A stretch of DNA of 64,000 nucleotides, taken from assembly GCA_938048185.1 (NCBI GenBank), contig CALIVT010000030.1, positions 56,576 through 120,575 on the forward strand. Direction: 5' to 3'. The DNA comes from an uncultured Arenicella sp. (GTDB taxonomy: Bacteria; Pseudomonadota; Gammaproteobacteria; Arenicellales; Arenicellaceae). Below the pieces are notes generated by a model. That model had not been told where the DNA came from. It saw only the letters and a program-made list of their open reading frames with translations, and did not search any database. Positions 28,375-37,924 of this stretch are shown here, piece after piece (position 1 is the stretch's first letter; the number at the start of each line of letters is the position of its first letter). A program made the translations under genes and the position numbers.

Positions 28375-29595
28375 ATGATTTCCAAGACTGGACACCCTAA
28401 TCGCGTCGTTTCTGGTATGCGCCCAACAGGTCGCTTACACCTAGGTCATTACCATGGTGTGCTAAAAAACTGGATCAACCTTCAGCATGAGCATGACTGT
28501 TACTTTTTCGTGGCTGACTGGCACGCGCTTACCACGCATTACGAAGATGATTCTGCCACTATCAATGACAATGTTTGGGAAATGGTCATCGATTGGTTAG
28601 CTGTCGGCGTGGACCCGAGTCGCGCAACCCTATTTATCCAGTCGCGCGTGCCCGAGCACGCGGAGCTGAATTTATTGTTGTCGATGATGACGCCTTTGGG
28701 TTGGCTTGAGCGTGTACCATCATACAAAGACCAGCAAGCTAAATTGACCGAACGAGACTTATCGACTCATGGTTTCTTAGGCTACCCAGTGTTGCAAGCA
28801 GCCGATATTTTACTTTACCATGCGTCGCAAGTACCGGTCGGTGAGGATCAAGTGCCACATATTGAGCTCACGCGAGAAATCGCTCGCCGATTCAACTATT
28901 TGTATGGGCGCGAAGCGGGCTTTGAAGAGAAAGCTGAAGAAGCAATTCGCAAGTTGGGTAAACGCGGCGCCAAGTTGTATCGTAGTATGCGCAATGCGTA
29001 TACCGAACGCGGTGATCATGAAGCCCTAGAGAAGGCCCATGCATTACTTGCCAGCAATCAGAATTTAACCAATGCTGAAAACGAGCGGCTGTTTGGTTAT
29101 CTGGAAGGCGGTGGCCGAGCAATTTTGACTGAGCCAGAATCTCTGCTTACCGAAGCGTCTAAGCTGCCGGGTTTGGATGGCGAGAAGATGTCCAAGTCGT
29201 ACCGCAACACGATTGCCTTGCGCGACGATTCGGCACGGGTCGAGAAAGAAGTGCGCGCCATGCCAACCGACCCCGCACGAGTGCGTCGCAATGACCCGGG
29301 CGATCCAAATCGATGCCCAGTTTGGGAATTCCATCACGTTTATTCAACCGACGACACCAAGGCTTGGGTGGAAGAGGGTTGCCGAACCGCGGGCATTGGC
29401 TGTATTGATTGTAAACAACCGCTTATCGATGCCCTGCTCAAGGAGCAAGTAGAGATTGCCGAACGCGCGCAACCGTATATCGATGATCCGACATTAGTTC
29501 GATCGATTATTGCCGATGGGTGCGAAAAAGCGCGCGACACGGCGGATGAGACTATGGAGCAAGTGCGCTCCTCAATGAACTTGGACTATTATTAA
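28375..29595 (+). CDS. trpS: Tryptophanyl-tRNA synthetase
   Basis: A 406-residue class I aminoacyl-tRNA synthetase charging tRNA-Trp. The HIGH-type motif is in MRPTGRLHLGHYHGVL and the KMSKS loop in LPGLDGEKMSKSYRNT. VGEDQVPHIELTREIARRFN is the conserved tryptophan/ATP site region. It is longer than the 330-residue E. coli form and has an internal insertion (about residues 180-235), as in the long TrpRS variants of pseudomonads. It starts the trpS-scpA-scpB-rluB cluster, 5 bp before scpA. Confidence 0.96.
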   Translation: MISKTGHPNRVVSGMRPTGRLHLGHYHGVLKNWINLQHEHDCYFFVADWHALTTHYEDDSATINDNVWEMVIDWLAVGVDPSRATLFIQSRVPEHAELNLLLSMMTPLGWLERVPSYKDQQAKLTERDLSTHGFLGYPVLQAADILLYHASQVPVGEDQVPHIELTREIARRFNYLYGREAGFEEKAEEAIRKLGKRGAKLYRSMRNAYTERGDHEALEKAHALLASNQNLTNAENERLFGYLEGGGRAILTEPESLLTEASKLPGLDGEKMSKSYRNTIALRDDSARVEKEVRAMPTDPARVRRNDPGDPNRCPVWEFHHVYSTDDTKAWVEEGCRTAGIGCIDCKQPLIDALLKEQVEIAERAQPYIDDPTLVRSIIADGCEKARDTADETMEQVRSSMNLDYY

Positions 29596-29600
29596 GCCAT

Positions 29601-30488
29601 ATGAGTGACGATAAGAACAAGATCGAGACCGCAGAGGGCACAGAACAGTCTGAAAACTCAGTCGTTAAGGTTGAGTCTGAATCCACAGAGTCAAGCGAGA
29701 AATCGCGAGCCTACGCTGAGAGTATGCGCGCGGTAGTACTCGGTGAGGTTCTCAGCGAGTGGCCGCAGGATTTGTTCATACCGCCTGGTGCATTAGAAGT
29801 GGTGCTCGAGAGCTTCGAAGGCCCGCTGGATTTATTACTGTACTTAATTCGCAAACAGAATTTGGATATTTTAAATATTCCAGTGGCCGATATCACACGT
29901 CAGTACATGGCTTATGTGGAAATCATGCGGGCCGCGAACCTCGATTTAGCCGCTGAATATCTGGTGATGGCGGCGTTGTTAGGCGAGATTAAGTCGCGTA
30001 TGTTGTTGCCTAAACCAAAGACAGAGCTTGAGGACGAAGAAGATCCAATGGCAGCACTTATTCGTCGCTTACAGGAATACGAACGCTTTAGTGAAGCGGC
30101 AAACCAACTTGATGATCGCCCGCGCTTAGAGCGCGATATTTTCAAGTCGAGCGCGATCTTCGACGACCCAACTCCACCAGAAGTGAAAGCGCAAGTAAGT
30201 CTAGAGCAGCTGGTGAAAGCGTATCAAGATATTGTTGATAGAGCGGACGCGAACAAGAATATGAAAGTGTCGCGTGACATGCTTTCGATGCGCGAACGCA
30301 TGACCAACATCTTGCAGCGGCTACAAGATAAAGACTATTTAAGTTTTGAAGAACTCTTTACACACGCCGAAGGCCGGCTGGGTGTAGTGGTTACCTTCAT
30401 TGCTCTGCTAGAGTTGTTTCGCGACGATATGTTGATTGTGATTCAAACTGAACCTCTTGCGCCGATTCACATTAAGCGCGCCGCTTAA
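29601..30488 (+). CDS. scpA: Segregation and condensation protein A
   Basis: A 295-residue kleisin, which bridges SMC heads in the condensin complex that compacts and segregates chromosomes. The core begins LEVVLESFEGPLDLLLYLIRKQNLDILNIPVADIT, followed by AAEYLVMAALLGEIKSRMLLP and a C-terminal winged helix (RLGVVVTFIALLELFRDDML). A long acidic N-terminal extension of about 60 residues precedes the core. It is tightly packed between trpS and scpB. Confidence 0.95.
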   Translation: MSDDKNKIETAEGTEQSENSVVKVESESTESSEKSRAYAESMRAVVLGEVLSEWPQDLFIPPGALEVVLESFEGPLDLLLYLIRKQNLDILNIPVADITRQYMAYVEIMRAANLDLAAEYLVMAALLGEIKSRMLLPKPKTELEDEEDPMAALIRRLQEYERFSEAANQLDDRPRLERDIFKSSAIFDDPTPPEVKAQVSLEQLVKAYQDIVDRADANKNMKVSRDMLSMRERMTNILQRLQDKDYLSFEELFTHAEGRLGVVVTFIALLELFRDDMLIVIQTEPLAPIHIKRAA

Positions 30489-30502
30489 TTACACATAAGA
30501 AA

Positions 30503-31549
30503 ATGAAACAGAAAGACTTAGAAATGTCCAAGAAAGAAAACGCGGATGGGGTCAAGCCGGACGACCATCAGCCTGCTGACGTCACCCGCAAAGGTGAGGA
30601 CCATCAGCCAGTAGATAGCGAACTGCAAAACATTATTGAAGCCGCATTGTTCGCATCGAAAGCACCGCTGGGCATTAAGAAAATTGTTGAGCTCTTTCCT
30701 GACGATGCTCAACCCAGTAAAGTTGATATTCAAAACGTTATATTAAGTTTAGAGCAGCAGTGCGAACATAGAGGCATTGAGTTGCGTCGCATCGGCAACG
30801 GGTGGCGCTATCAGTCAAAAGAAAAGTATTCACCGTGGTTGCGTAAACTCGGTGGTAACAAGACGCCGCGTTATTCACGGGCTTTACTGGAAACACTTTC
30901 TATTATTGCGTATCGCCAACCAGTAACGCGCGGTGATATCGAGGAAATTCGCGGGGTTGGGGTGAGTAGTGACACTATTCGCACCTTAGAGGAGCGCGAT
31001 TGGGTGGCCCAAATTGGTCACCGTGATGTGCCAGGGCGACCGGCGTTATTTGGGACCACTCAAGGGTTCTTAGAATATTTTAATATGACCAGCCTGCGCG
31101 AACTGCCCGAACTTATTGATAAACGTGCACTCGGCGAAATTGCTAAAGATATGAACCTCACGCTGCCAATGGACGGAGTGCAAGACGAAAACGAGGCAGC
31201 ACACTTAAAAGGAGAGCAGCAAGAACAGAGAAATGCGAGTGCTGAGGTTATTGAGTTACATGCCAAGTCTGAGAGCGAAGACAGCCCCGCTGAGGGCTCT
31301 TTAGGCGGAAAAGACGCTGAGGGCTCTTTAGGCGGAACAGACGCTGAAGGCTCTTTAGGCGGAAAAGACGCTGAGGGCTCTTTAGACGGAACAGACGCTG
31401 AGGGCTCTTTAGGCGGAACAGGCGCTGAGGGCTCGTTTGAAGAAACAGCCGATCACCGTGATGAGCTTAACCATGACGGCGTGGAAATCAGTAACGATAG
31501 TGAGTTAGACGATCCTATAGCTGAGCAAGCTGAAGACGACAATGAGTGA
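30503..31549 (+). CDS. scpB: Segregation and condensation protein B with repetitive acidic tail
   Basis: A 348-residue ScpB, partner of ScpA and SMC. The winged-helix core spans about residues 45-210: LQNIIEAALFASKAPLGIKKIVELF, YSRALLETLSIIAYRQPVTRGDIEEIRGV and DWVAQIGHRDVPGRPALFGTTQGFLEYF. Beyond it the protein has an unusual acidic tail with five to six copies of the nonapeptide AEGSLGG(K/T)D, encoded by 27-bp DNA repeats. An alternative start is the ATG at 30524. The end overlaps rluB by 8 bases. Confidence 0.95.
   Translation: MKQKDLEMSKKENADGVKPDDHQPADVTRKGEDHQPVDSELQNIIEAALFASKAPLGIKKIVELFPDDAQPSKVDIQNVILSLEQQCEHRGIELRRIGNGWRYQSKEKYSPWLRKLGGNKTPRYSRALLETLSIIAYRQPVTRGDIEEIRGVGVSSDTIRTLEERDWVAQIGHRDVPGRPALFGTTQGFLEYFNMTSLRELPELIDKRALGEIAKDMNLTLPMDGVQDENEAAHLKGEQQEQRNASAEVIELHAKSESEDSPAEGSLGGKDAEGSLGGTDAEGSLGGKDAEGSLDGTDAEGSLGGTGAEGSFEETADHRDELNHDGVEISNDSELDDPIAEQAEDDNE
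31289..31450 (+). repeat. 27-bp in-frame tandem repeat in scpB
   Basis: Units start at 31289, 31316, 31343, 31370 and 31397, with a degenerate sixth at 31424-31450. Each encodes AEGSLGGKD or close variants (K/T alternating, one G to D). The multiple-of-three length keeps the frame, so copy number can change without breaking ScpB. Confidence 0.93.
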
Positions 31550-32483
31550 TAAGCTGCAAAAGCTTTTGGCGCACGCGGGTCACGGGTCTCGTCGAGAGAT
31601 TGAAACGTGGATTAGTGACGGCCGAATTTCAGTTAACGGTAAGCGCGCCAAACTAGGCGACCGTGCTGACGCGTCAGACCGAATATTGATCGATGGAAAG
31701 CTTACACAGCTAGCCGAAGTTAATAGCGAGCAAATTAAAGCGCTTATTTATCACAAACCCGAAGGCGAAATTTGTTCACGTAAGGACCCAAAGGGTCGCC
31801 CGACTATTTTTGAAAATCTGCCGGGCATTCCTAACGGGCGTTGGGTGTCGGTCGGGCGTCTAGACTTGAATACCAGCGGTTTGATTTTGCTTACCAATAA
31901 TGGCGAGTTAGCGAATCGACTAATGCACCCCTCGACCGGTTTGGAACGCGAGTATCTCGTGCGTATTCGCGGAGCAGCCTCGGTTGAAACGATTGCGAAG
32001 TTAACGCGCGAAGGTGTTTTGATTGATGGTAAGTTGGCTAAATTCGAACGCGTATTAGCATCCGACATGGCCGAAGAGGGAACTAATCATTGGTATCGAG
32101 TAGTGATTAAAGAGGGCCGTTACCGCGAAGTTAGGCGAATGTGGGATGCCGTCGGACACACTGTTTCACGCTTAAAACGCATCCGCTACGGCACGATCAA
32201 GTTGACGCGCGAGATTAAGCGCGGGCAACACGCAAAAATAGCGCCAAAACAATTAGAAAAATTAGTGAATTCCGTCGACATCGGTGATGAATTCGCGCGC
32301 CAACTGTACTCGTCTCGAAATGCCGATAAAGGATCAAGTAAGGGTGCGAAGAGACCGGTGCGAGCCAGTCGTAAACCGACTGCGCGTGGCGACCGACGAG
32401 CGCCCAGCGCTGGTGGGTCGAGCAGTGCCTCAACCCGCCGTTCGCCGAAGGCAAGCGCTAACATGGGCAGGCGACGCCGCTAG
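31542..32483 (+). CDS. rluB: 23S rRNA pseudouridine synthase RluB
   Basis: A 313-residue RsuA/RluB-family pseudouridine synthase, which modifies U2605 of 23S rRNA in E. coli. An S4 domain (SDKLQKLLAHAGHGSRREIETWISDGRISVNG) precedes the catalytic domain with the essential Asp in VSVGRLDLNTSGLILLTNNGEL and the conserved KEGRYREVRRMWDAVGHTVSRLKRIRYG. The C-terminal 60 residues are Arg/Ser/Lys-rich and likely bind rRNA. It follows scpB with an 8-base overlap, the usual order. Confidence 0.94.
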   Translation: MSDKLQKLLAHAGHGSRREIETWISDGRISVNGKRAKLGDRADASDRILIDGKLTQLAEVNSEQIKALIYHKPEGEICSRKDPKGRPTIFENLPGIPNGRWVSVGRLDLNTSGLILLTNNGELANRLMHPSTGLEREYLVRIRGAASVETIAKLTREGVLIDGKLAKFERVLASDMAEEGTNHWYRVVIKEGRYREVRRMWDAVGHTVSRLKRIRYGTIKLTREIKRGQHAKIAPKQLEKLVNSVDIGDEFARQLYSSRNADKGSSKGAKRPVRASRKPTARGDRRAPSAGGSSSASTRRSPKASANMGRRRR

Positions 32484-32486
32484 CTC

Positions 32487-33242
32487 ATGAAAGTCTCAAT
32501 CATCACCGTAGTGTTCAATGCTGAGGACACTATAGGCGATGCGTTAAAATCCGTCGCCTCGCAGACCCACGCAAATATAGAACACATTGTTATTGACGGT
32601 GCCTCTACTGACAATACCTTGAATGTTATTAAGCAGTATTCTGGCAGGCTAACTCATATCGTTAGTGAGCCCGATACCGGCATCTATGACGCGATGAATA
32701 AGGGTATAGGTCTGGCTACTGGCGACGTGATTGGCCTATTAAATGCCGACGATGTGTTGCAAGACGACAGTGTGATAGCGCAGGTGGTCGAGGCGCACAA
32801 CGATCCGACGTTGGACGCTTGTTATGCCGATTTAGTCTACGTTAAATACCATAAGTTAAACCAAGTCACCCGCTATTGGCGGTCGCGTGATTATAAGCCG
32901 GGCTTGTGCTTTCGAGGTTGGATGCCGGCGCACCCAACACTGTATTTAAAACGACGAGTTTACGAGCGTGCAGGGCGTTATGACGTTAGTTTGCACTATC
33001 AAGCTGACTTAGAATTTTGCGCGCGAGTGTTTGAAACCATGGGTATTCAGAGTCGCTATATTCCCAAATTATGGGTGCGCATGCGTCTTGGCGGAGTGAC
33101 CAATGGCAGCATTAGAACCATGGTCAAAGGCAATTGGGAGTCTTATCAGGCGTTGCGGAAATTGGGTTTGAAGCGAGACCCCATTAGTTATTTTTTGATC
33201 AAATTTGCTAGTAAGCTACCGAGTTTTTTCAGGCGCTCCTAG
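32487..33242 (+). CDS. Family 2 glycosyltransferase
   Basis: A 251-residue GT-A glycosyltransferase: VSIITVVFNAEDTIGDALKSV, then HIVIDGASTDNTLNVI, IVSEPDTGIYDAMNKGIGLATGDVIGLLNADD with the metal-binding NADD, and FRGWMPAHPTLYLKRRVYE. The pattern is that of WcaA/colanic-acid-type transferases acting on lipid-linked surface glycans. It starts 3 bp after rluB, so it rides on the trpS-rluB transcript although its role is probably in envelope polysaccharide synthesis. The polysaccharide island begins 3.7 kb further on. Confidence 0.88.
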   Translation: MKVSIITVVFNAEDTIGDALKSVASQTHANIEHIVIDGASTDNTLNVIKQYSGRLTHIVSEPDTGIYDAMNKGIGLATGDVIGLLNADDVLQDDSVIAQVVEAHNDPTLDACYADLVYVKYHKLNQVTRYWRSRDYKPGLCFRGWMPAHPTLYLKRRVYERAGRYDVSLHYQADLEFCARVFETMGIQSRYIPKLWVRMRLGGVTNGSIRTMVKGNWESYQALRKLGLKRDPISYFLIKFASKLPSFFRRS

Positions 33243-33288
33243 TTTTGATCGTAGGCTTAGCGCACGCGCCGACAACGGTCGCTATTTG

Positions 33289-34038
33289 CTAGACGGTGAG
33301 TCGCTGCCCATGAAACTCGTGGTCCGCCGATAGAATTTTCAGATATGCAGGTGTGATGCTTTGCGGCGTGGGTAAGCTTTCTTGGCTTTCGCCAGGGTGC
33401 GAGCGCCGGCGGAACACCGTTCTGACGGCACCGGGGTCAATCGAATTCACCTTAACATTCGAAACCTTTTCAAGTTCTTGCGCCCAAATGCTCATTTGCG
33501 CTTCAATGCCAGCGTAAGCAATGCTGTATGCGCCCCAATAGGCGGTGGCCTCACGCCCAACGTCGGCAGACGTGAATAATAGCGTTGTTGGGCGCTCTTG
33601 CTTCAATAAAGGCAGCATTGCGCGCGTAAGAATATACGGAGCGTGTAAATTGGTTTGCATCACGTTATTCCAATACGTCAGGTCGTATTGGTCGAGCGGG
33701 CTCGGTGAACCTAACTCCGCCGCGTTGTGCAGTAGCCCATCTAACTGACCAAACTCATCGTGTACCGATTGCGCTAACTGGGTCCCGGTTTCAGGCGTTA
33801 TTTCCATCAAATCTACAGGCAGTATCACCGGCTCAGAAAAACCGCGTTCGACGATTTCATCAAATAATTTTTCTAAGTGACGTGATTTTTTATCGAGCAT
33901 CAGCACGGTAGCGCCGTGCTGGGCCAACGCAATGGTGACCGCCTTGCCGATGCCATCGGCTGCGCCGGTAACCATAATGATTTTGCCGTTTAAATGGGCA
34001 GGGTTTAGCGGTTGATCTTGCCAATCTATTGTAGACAT
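33289..34038 (-). CDS. yciK: YciK-like short-chain dehydrogenase lacking usual catalytic residues
   Basis: A 249-residue SDR. The cofactor motif TGAADGIGKA and the LHNAAEL motif are intact. Where YciK normally reads FTSSSVGRK...WGAYAxSKFA, this protein has FTSADVGREATAYWGAYSIAYAG: the lysine of YxxxK is tyrosine, and the serine 13 positions before the catalytic tyrosine is alanine. It may therefore be a weak or non-catalytic SDR. It closes the leftward mtaD-ubiG-mupP/gph-yciK operon, the same order I recall from Pseudomonas. The reaction of YciK is unknown. Confidence 0.85.
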   Translation of the reverse strand: MSTIDWQDQPLNPAHLNGKIIMVTGAADGIGKAVTIALAQHGATVLMLDKKSRHLEKLFDEIVERGFSEPVILPVDLMEITPETGTQLAQSVHDEFGQLDGLLHNAAELGSPSPLDQYDLTYWNNVMQTNLHAPYILTRAMLPLLKQERPTTLLFTSADVGREATAYWGAYSIAYAGIEAQMSIWAQELEKVSNVKVNSIDPGAVRTVFRRRSHPGESQESLPTPQSITPAYLKILSADHEFHGQRLTV

Positions 34039-34096
34039 AGGTGTTCAGGTATCGGGCTTAATTTCGAGCGTATGATGGCGATTAGCCTTGCAAACA

Positions 34097-34768
34097 TCAA
34101 GTCTGCGGATGCTTTTCGCGGAGTAATTTGAGCAGGCCGTTGGGCGTGTTTAACATAAAATTCGCGTGCCACTTACTTGGGGCTTCGGTTTCTGCAATAT
34201 AACCCCAAAGTGCTGCGCCTGTGTCCATGCCCGCGGCGTTACCAGCAAGAATATCGCGTTCATGGTCGCCGACGTAAAGACATTCACTGGGCGCCAAATT
34301 TAGTACCATGCAGCTGTGCAGCATTGGGACTGGATCTGGTTTTTTTACTGGCAAACTGTCGCCGCCCAAAAGAATTGCACAACGCTTTAAAAGGCCTAAG
34401 CCCTCGAGCAAATCTTTAGCGAGATGCAGGGGTTTGTTAGTGATTACGCCCCATTTTAAATTATTTTGTTCGCAAAACGCTAAGCACTCATCCATGCCTT
34501 TATAGACAAAGCTGTCGTCTGCCACGTGTTTTTTATAGTCGCCGAGAAACTCTTGAACCAAGTCGGATGTTTGCGCTGGGTCGAGGTCTTGGCCGAAACC
34601 GAATTCGATTAGCGCTTTGCCACCATTCGAAACTAGTTTCGATGCTTGCGCAACGTTGGCGAGCGGTTTGTTGTGATTGGCTAAAACTCGATTTAACGAA
34701 CCGACCATGTCGGGCGCGGTGTCGACCAAAGTGCCGTCGAGGTCTAGAAGTAGGGCTTTTAAATCCAT
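34097..34768 (-). CDS. HAD-family phosphatase, MupP/Gph type
   Basis: A 223-residue haloacid-dehalogenase phosphatase. Motif I is LLLDLDGTLVDTAPD with the two aspartates, motif II is WGVITNKP, motif III the lysine in PVKKPDPVPML, and motif IV YVGDHERDILAGNAAG. Proteins of this type are annotated phosphoglycolate phosphatase. Its position beside ubiG and yciK is that of MupP, the N-acetylmuramate 6-phosphate phosphatase of cell-wall recycling in Pseudomonas. The two possibilities cannot be separated from sequence reading alone. Confidence 0.9.
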   Translation of the reverse strand: MDLKALLLDLDGTLVDTAPDMVGSLNRVLANHNKPLANVAQASKLVSNGGKALIEFGFGQDLDPAQTSDLVQEFLGDYKKHVADDSFVYKGMDECLAFCEQNNLKWGVITNKPLHLAKDLLEGLGLLKRCAILLGGDSLPVKKPDPVPMLHSCMVLNLAPSECLYVGDHERDILAGNAAGMDTGAALWGYIAETEAPSKWHANFMLNTPNGLLKLLREKHPQT

Positions 34769-34781
34769 GGTGTTTATTATG

Positions 34782-35525
34782 CTAAGCAGTTTTCTTGCAG
34801 TGGATCATATAATTGACGTCGACGCCTGGGGCCAACTTATAGCCTTTTGTAAACGGGTTATAGTGCAGGCCAATCATGCTTTGCAGCTCTAAACCGGCGG
34901 CGCGTGCGTAATCGCTTAGCTCAGACGGTTTAATCAGTTTTTCGTATTCATGCGTGCCGCGCGGTAACAAGTTCAATATGTACTCAGCGCCAACAATCGC
35001 AAACAACCAAGCTTTCGCATTGCGGTTAATGGTCGAGAAGTAAACGTCACCACCCGGTTTAACCATCTTGGCGCACGCGTCTACTACTAAGCTTGGATTT
35101 GGTACGTGCTCTAGCATTTCAAGGCAAGTGACAACGTCGTAGCGCTCTGGTCGCTGTTCGGCTAATTCTTCGGCTGTGATTTTTAGATACTCGACACTCT
35201 CGCCACTCTCAAGCAGGTGTAATTTCGCAACGCTTAACGGCGCCTCGCCCATATCGATGCCGGTAACGTTGGCACCAAACGCAGACATCGCTTCGCTAAT
35301 AAGCCCGCCGCCGCAACCGACATCCAGTAATTTCAAACCTTTAACCGGTGAATGCAAATTAATGAATTCAGTACGTAGCGGGTTGATCGCATGCAGTGGT
35401 CGAAATTCGCTTTCTGGGTCCCACCAGCGAGATGCTAGATCTTCGAATTTTTTAATTTCGTTTGGGTCTACGTTCGTTGCTGCGTTTGATGCTGGGTTTG
35501 ATGATTGTTCAGTGGTATTAGTCAT
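34782..35525 (-). CDS. ubiG: Ubiquinone biosynthesis O-methyltransferase UbiG
   Basis: A 247-residue SAM-dependent methyltransferase performing both O-methylations of ubiquinone synthesis. Typical parts: [29 protein letters not shown], the SAM site [42 protein letters not shown] and [36 protein letters not shown]. The start overlaps the end of the upstream amidohydrolase by 8 bases, so translation is coupled. Confidence 0.97.
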   Translation of the reverse strand: MTNTTEQSSNPASNAATNVDPNEIKKFEDLASRWWDPESEFRPLHAINPLRTEFINLHSPVKGLKLLDVGCGGGLISEAMSAFGANVTGIDMGEAPLSVAKLHLLESGESVEYLKITAEELAEQRPERYDVVTCLEMLEHVPNPSLVVDACAKMVKPGGDVYFSTINRNAKAWLFAIVGAEYILNLLPRGTHEYEKLIKPSELSDYARAAGLELQSMIGLHYNPFTKGYKLAPGVDVNYMIHCKKTA

Positions 35526-36843
35526 TTTGACCTGCGGATATTCGCTCGCCCCAATTGGCGGCGTTCTGGAGTAACTGATTGACGTCTAGGTTAGTGAGTC
35601 GTTTATTTGATACTCGTGACTGACCCTGAACCCAAACATCGGTGATTTGCTCGCGTGAGGCGCTGTAGACGATTTGAGAAACCGGATTATAAACGGGTTG
35701 AGTCGATAAATGGTTAAGATCGATTGCGACTAAGTCCGCAGATTTTCCAACTTCAATTGAGCCAATTTCATCTTGTATGTTTAAGGCCTTGGCCCCATTT
35801 ATCGTCGCCATTTCCAATGCTTGCCACGCGGGTAGGGCCTGCGCGTCATTCGCGGTTGTTTTCGCGATTAAACACGCCGTGCGCATTTCACTCAGCATAT
35901 CGAGATCATTGTTGCTCGACGCGCTATCGGTTCCTAAGCAAACATTCGTGCCGGCCTTGAGTAGATCCGCCACTGGGCAATGCCCACTGGCTAACTTCAA
36001 ATTAGACTCGGGGCAATGCACAACATGAATACCTTGCTCAGCACTAAGGCGAACCTCGTCTTGAGTTAACTGTGTCATGTGTACCGCCATCATGCGCGGG
36101 TTCAACAAACCGAGTTGGTGTAATCGAGCAAGCGGCCTGAGACCGCTCGCGTTAACTGCGCTAGTAACTTCGTTGGCAGTTTCGTGTATGTGCATATGTA
36201 TTGGCACATACAGCTCATCGGCATAGGTGCGAACTGTTTCTAATGGTGCATCCGACACCGTGTACGGTGCGTGCGGAGCTATCGTCGTGTTGACACGTGA
36301 GAGTGATCGCACCTCATCGTGGACCGCCATGCCTTTGCTAAAATACTCATCCGGGCCGCTGGCCCATGCGCTCGGGAAATCCAATACAATCATACCCACG
36401 AAGGCCCGCATACCCATGTCTTGGGCTGTTCGCGCAACGATATCTGGGTAAAAGTACATGTCGTTAAAACACGTTGTGCCGCTGAGCAGCATCTCGGCAA
36501 TAGCAAGCTGCGCACCGTCGCGCATGAATTCGGCATTTACCCATTTCGCCTCCGCTGGCCAAATATGGCCCTCTAACCATTCCATTAATGGGACGTCATC
36601 AGCGATACCTCGGAATAGGCTCATCGCGGCATGAGTATGAGCGTTAATCAGGCCAGGAATTAAGGCGTGTGAACCGCGCTCGATGTGCTCAGCGTTAGGA
36701 TATTTTTGCAGCGCCTTGTCGGTGGGGAGTATTGCTAGAATCGCCCCATTTTCGACGATTACCGAATGGTTTTTCAGCACCGTATCTCTGGGAACAACCG
36801 GGATTAACCAGCGCGCGGAGATGATTGTGAGTGAAGTCTGCAT
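35518..36843 (-). CDS. TRZ/ATZ-family amidohydrolase, 5'-methylthioadenosine/S-adenosylhomocysteine deaminase type
   Basis: A 441-residue metal-dependent deaminase. The metal ligands are visible: HxH in [15 protein letters not shown], His in [12 protein letters not shown], His in MAVHMTQL, and Asp in [33 protein letters not shown] is typical of the MTA/SAH deaminase branch (MtaD). It would deaminate methylthioadenosine, S-adenosylhomocysteine or a related adenosine. It is the first gene of the leftward operon and divergent from the polysaccharide island. Confidence 0.9.
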   Translation of the reverse strand: MQTSLTIISARWLIPVVPRDTVLKNHSVIVENGAILAILPTDKALQKYPNAEHIERGSHALIPGLINAHTHAAMSLFRGIADDVPLMEWLEGHIWPAEAKWVNAEFMRDGAQLAIAEMLLSGTTCFNDMYFYPDIVARTAQDMGMRAFVGMIVLDFPSAWASGPDEYFSKGMAVHDEVRSLSRVNTTIAPHAPYTVSDAPLETVRTYADELYVPIHMHIHETANEVTSAVNASGLRPLARLHQLGLLNPRMMAVHMTQLTQDEVRLSAEQGIHVVHCPESNLKLASGHCPVADLLKAGTNVCLGTDSASSNNDLDMLSEMRTACLIAKTTANDAQALPAWQALEMATINGAKALNIQDEIGSIEVGKSADLVAIDLNHLSTQPVYNPVSQIVYSASREQITDVWVQGQSRVSNKRLTNLDVNQLLQNAANWGERISAGQND

Positions 36844-36940
36844 GGAATTCGGAGTTTGGCGACGCCAAGAGTCAAAGTCACTCTGATTGTAATATATACT
36901 TAGGCGCCTTATGTAGATAAATCAGCGCTTCGCGACAGAC

Positions 36941-37909
36941 ATGCAAATATTAATCACCGGTGCCGCCGGCTTTATTGGTGCGGACCTCAGTCAAAAATTA
37001 TTAAGTCAGGGGCATTCGGTAGTTGGCGTCGATAACATTAACGACTATTACGACGTCTCGCTCAAGCACGCTCGCCTAGCGAATATTCAAGCACACGCGA
37101 AGGCATCGAACTTTCAGTTACATAAAGCGAATATTGAAGACCGCGCGGCAATGGCGGCGTTATTTGAAGGCAATAAGTTTGATGTAGTGGTAAACCTCGC
37201 AGCGCAAGCAGGCGTGCGATATTCAATAGAGAACCCTCAATCGTACATTGACTCAAACTTAGTAGGCTTCGCCAATGTTTTGGAAGGCTGTCGTCATAAC
37301 AAGGTAGGGCACCTAGTCTACGCTTCCTCCAGCTCGGTTTACGGCGCGAATAAAAACTTCCCGTTTTCAGAAAAAGATCGAGTCGACAACCCAGTTTCGC
37401 TGTATGCCGCCACCAAAAAAGCGAACGAATTAATGGCGCACAGTTACGCCCACCTCTACGATATGCGGTGCACTGGTCTAAGGTTCTTCACTGTGTACGG
37501 CCCGTGGGGCAGGCCTGATATGGCCCCGTTTCGCTTCGCTTCGAGAATGCTAAAAGGTGAGGCTATTCCTGTCTACAACAACGGCAATATGATTCGCGAC
37601 TTTACCTATATTGACGATATTACCGAAGGCGTAGTGCGCGTCGCTGAGAGTGAGACAGCGCTTGAGCGTTATAAAACGTATAATATCGGCCGCGGAGAGC
37701 AAGTGCAGCTAATGGACTTTGTCGACGCCCTAAGCCGTCATTTGGGTGTAGAGGCGAAAATAGACATGCTGCCGATGCAAGATGGTGACGTGCCGAGAAC
37801 CATGGCTAATACCGAGCAGCTGCAGAGTGATTTCGACTATCAACCGAGCGTGTCCGTCGACGAGGGTGTTAGGCGGTTTGCTGAGTGGTATAAGAATTAC
37901 TTTAGTTAA
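36941..37909 (+). CDS. NAD-dependent epimerase, UDP-glucuronate 4-epimerase type
   Basis: A 322-residue extended SDR: QILITGAAGFIGADLSQKLL for NAD, VGVDNINDYYDVSLKHARL typical of UDP-glucuronate/UDP-galacturonate 4-epimerases, VVNLAAQAGVRYSIENPQSYIDSNL, the catalytic Tyr/Lys in VSLYAATKKANELMAHSYAHLYD, and FFTVYGPWGRPDMAPFRF. It would supply UDP-galacturonate for the glycan. It opens the polysaccharide island and stands alone on the plus strand, convergent with the next gene 15 bp away. Confidence 0.92.
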   Translation: MQILITGAAGFIGADLSQKLLSQGHSVVGVDNINDYYDVSLKHARLANIQAHAKASNFQLHKANIEDRAAMAALFEGNKFDVVVNLAAQAGVRYSIENPQSYIDSNLVGFANVLEGCRHNKVGHLVYASSSSVYGANKNFPFSEKDRVDNPVSLYAATKKANELMAHSYAHLYDMRCTGLRFFTVYGPWGRPDMAPFRFASRMLKGEAIPVYNNGNMIRDFTYIDDITEGVVRVAESETALERYKTYNIGRGEQVQLMDFVDALSRHLGVEAKIDMLPMQDGDVPRTMANTEQLQSDFDYQPSVSVDEGVRRFAEWYKNYFS

Positions 37910-37924
37910 AATCTGGGTACGCTA

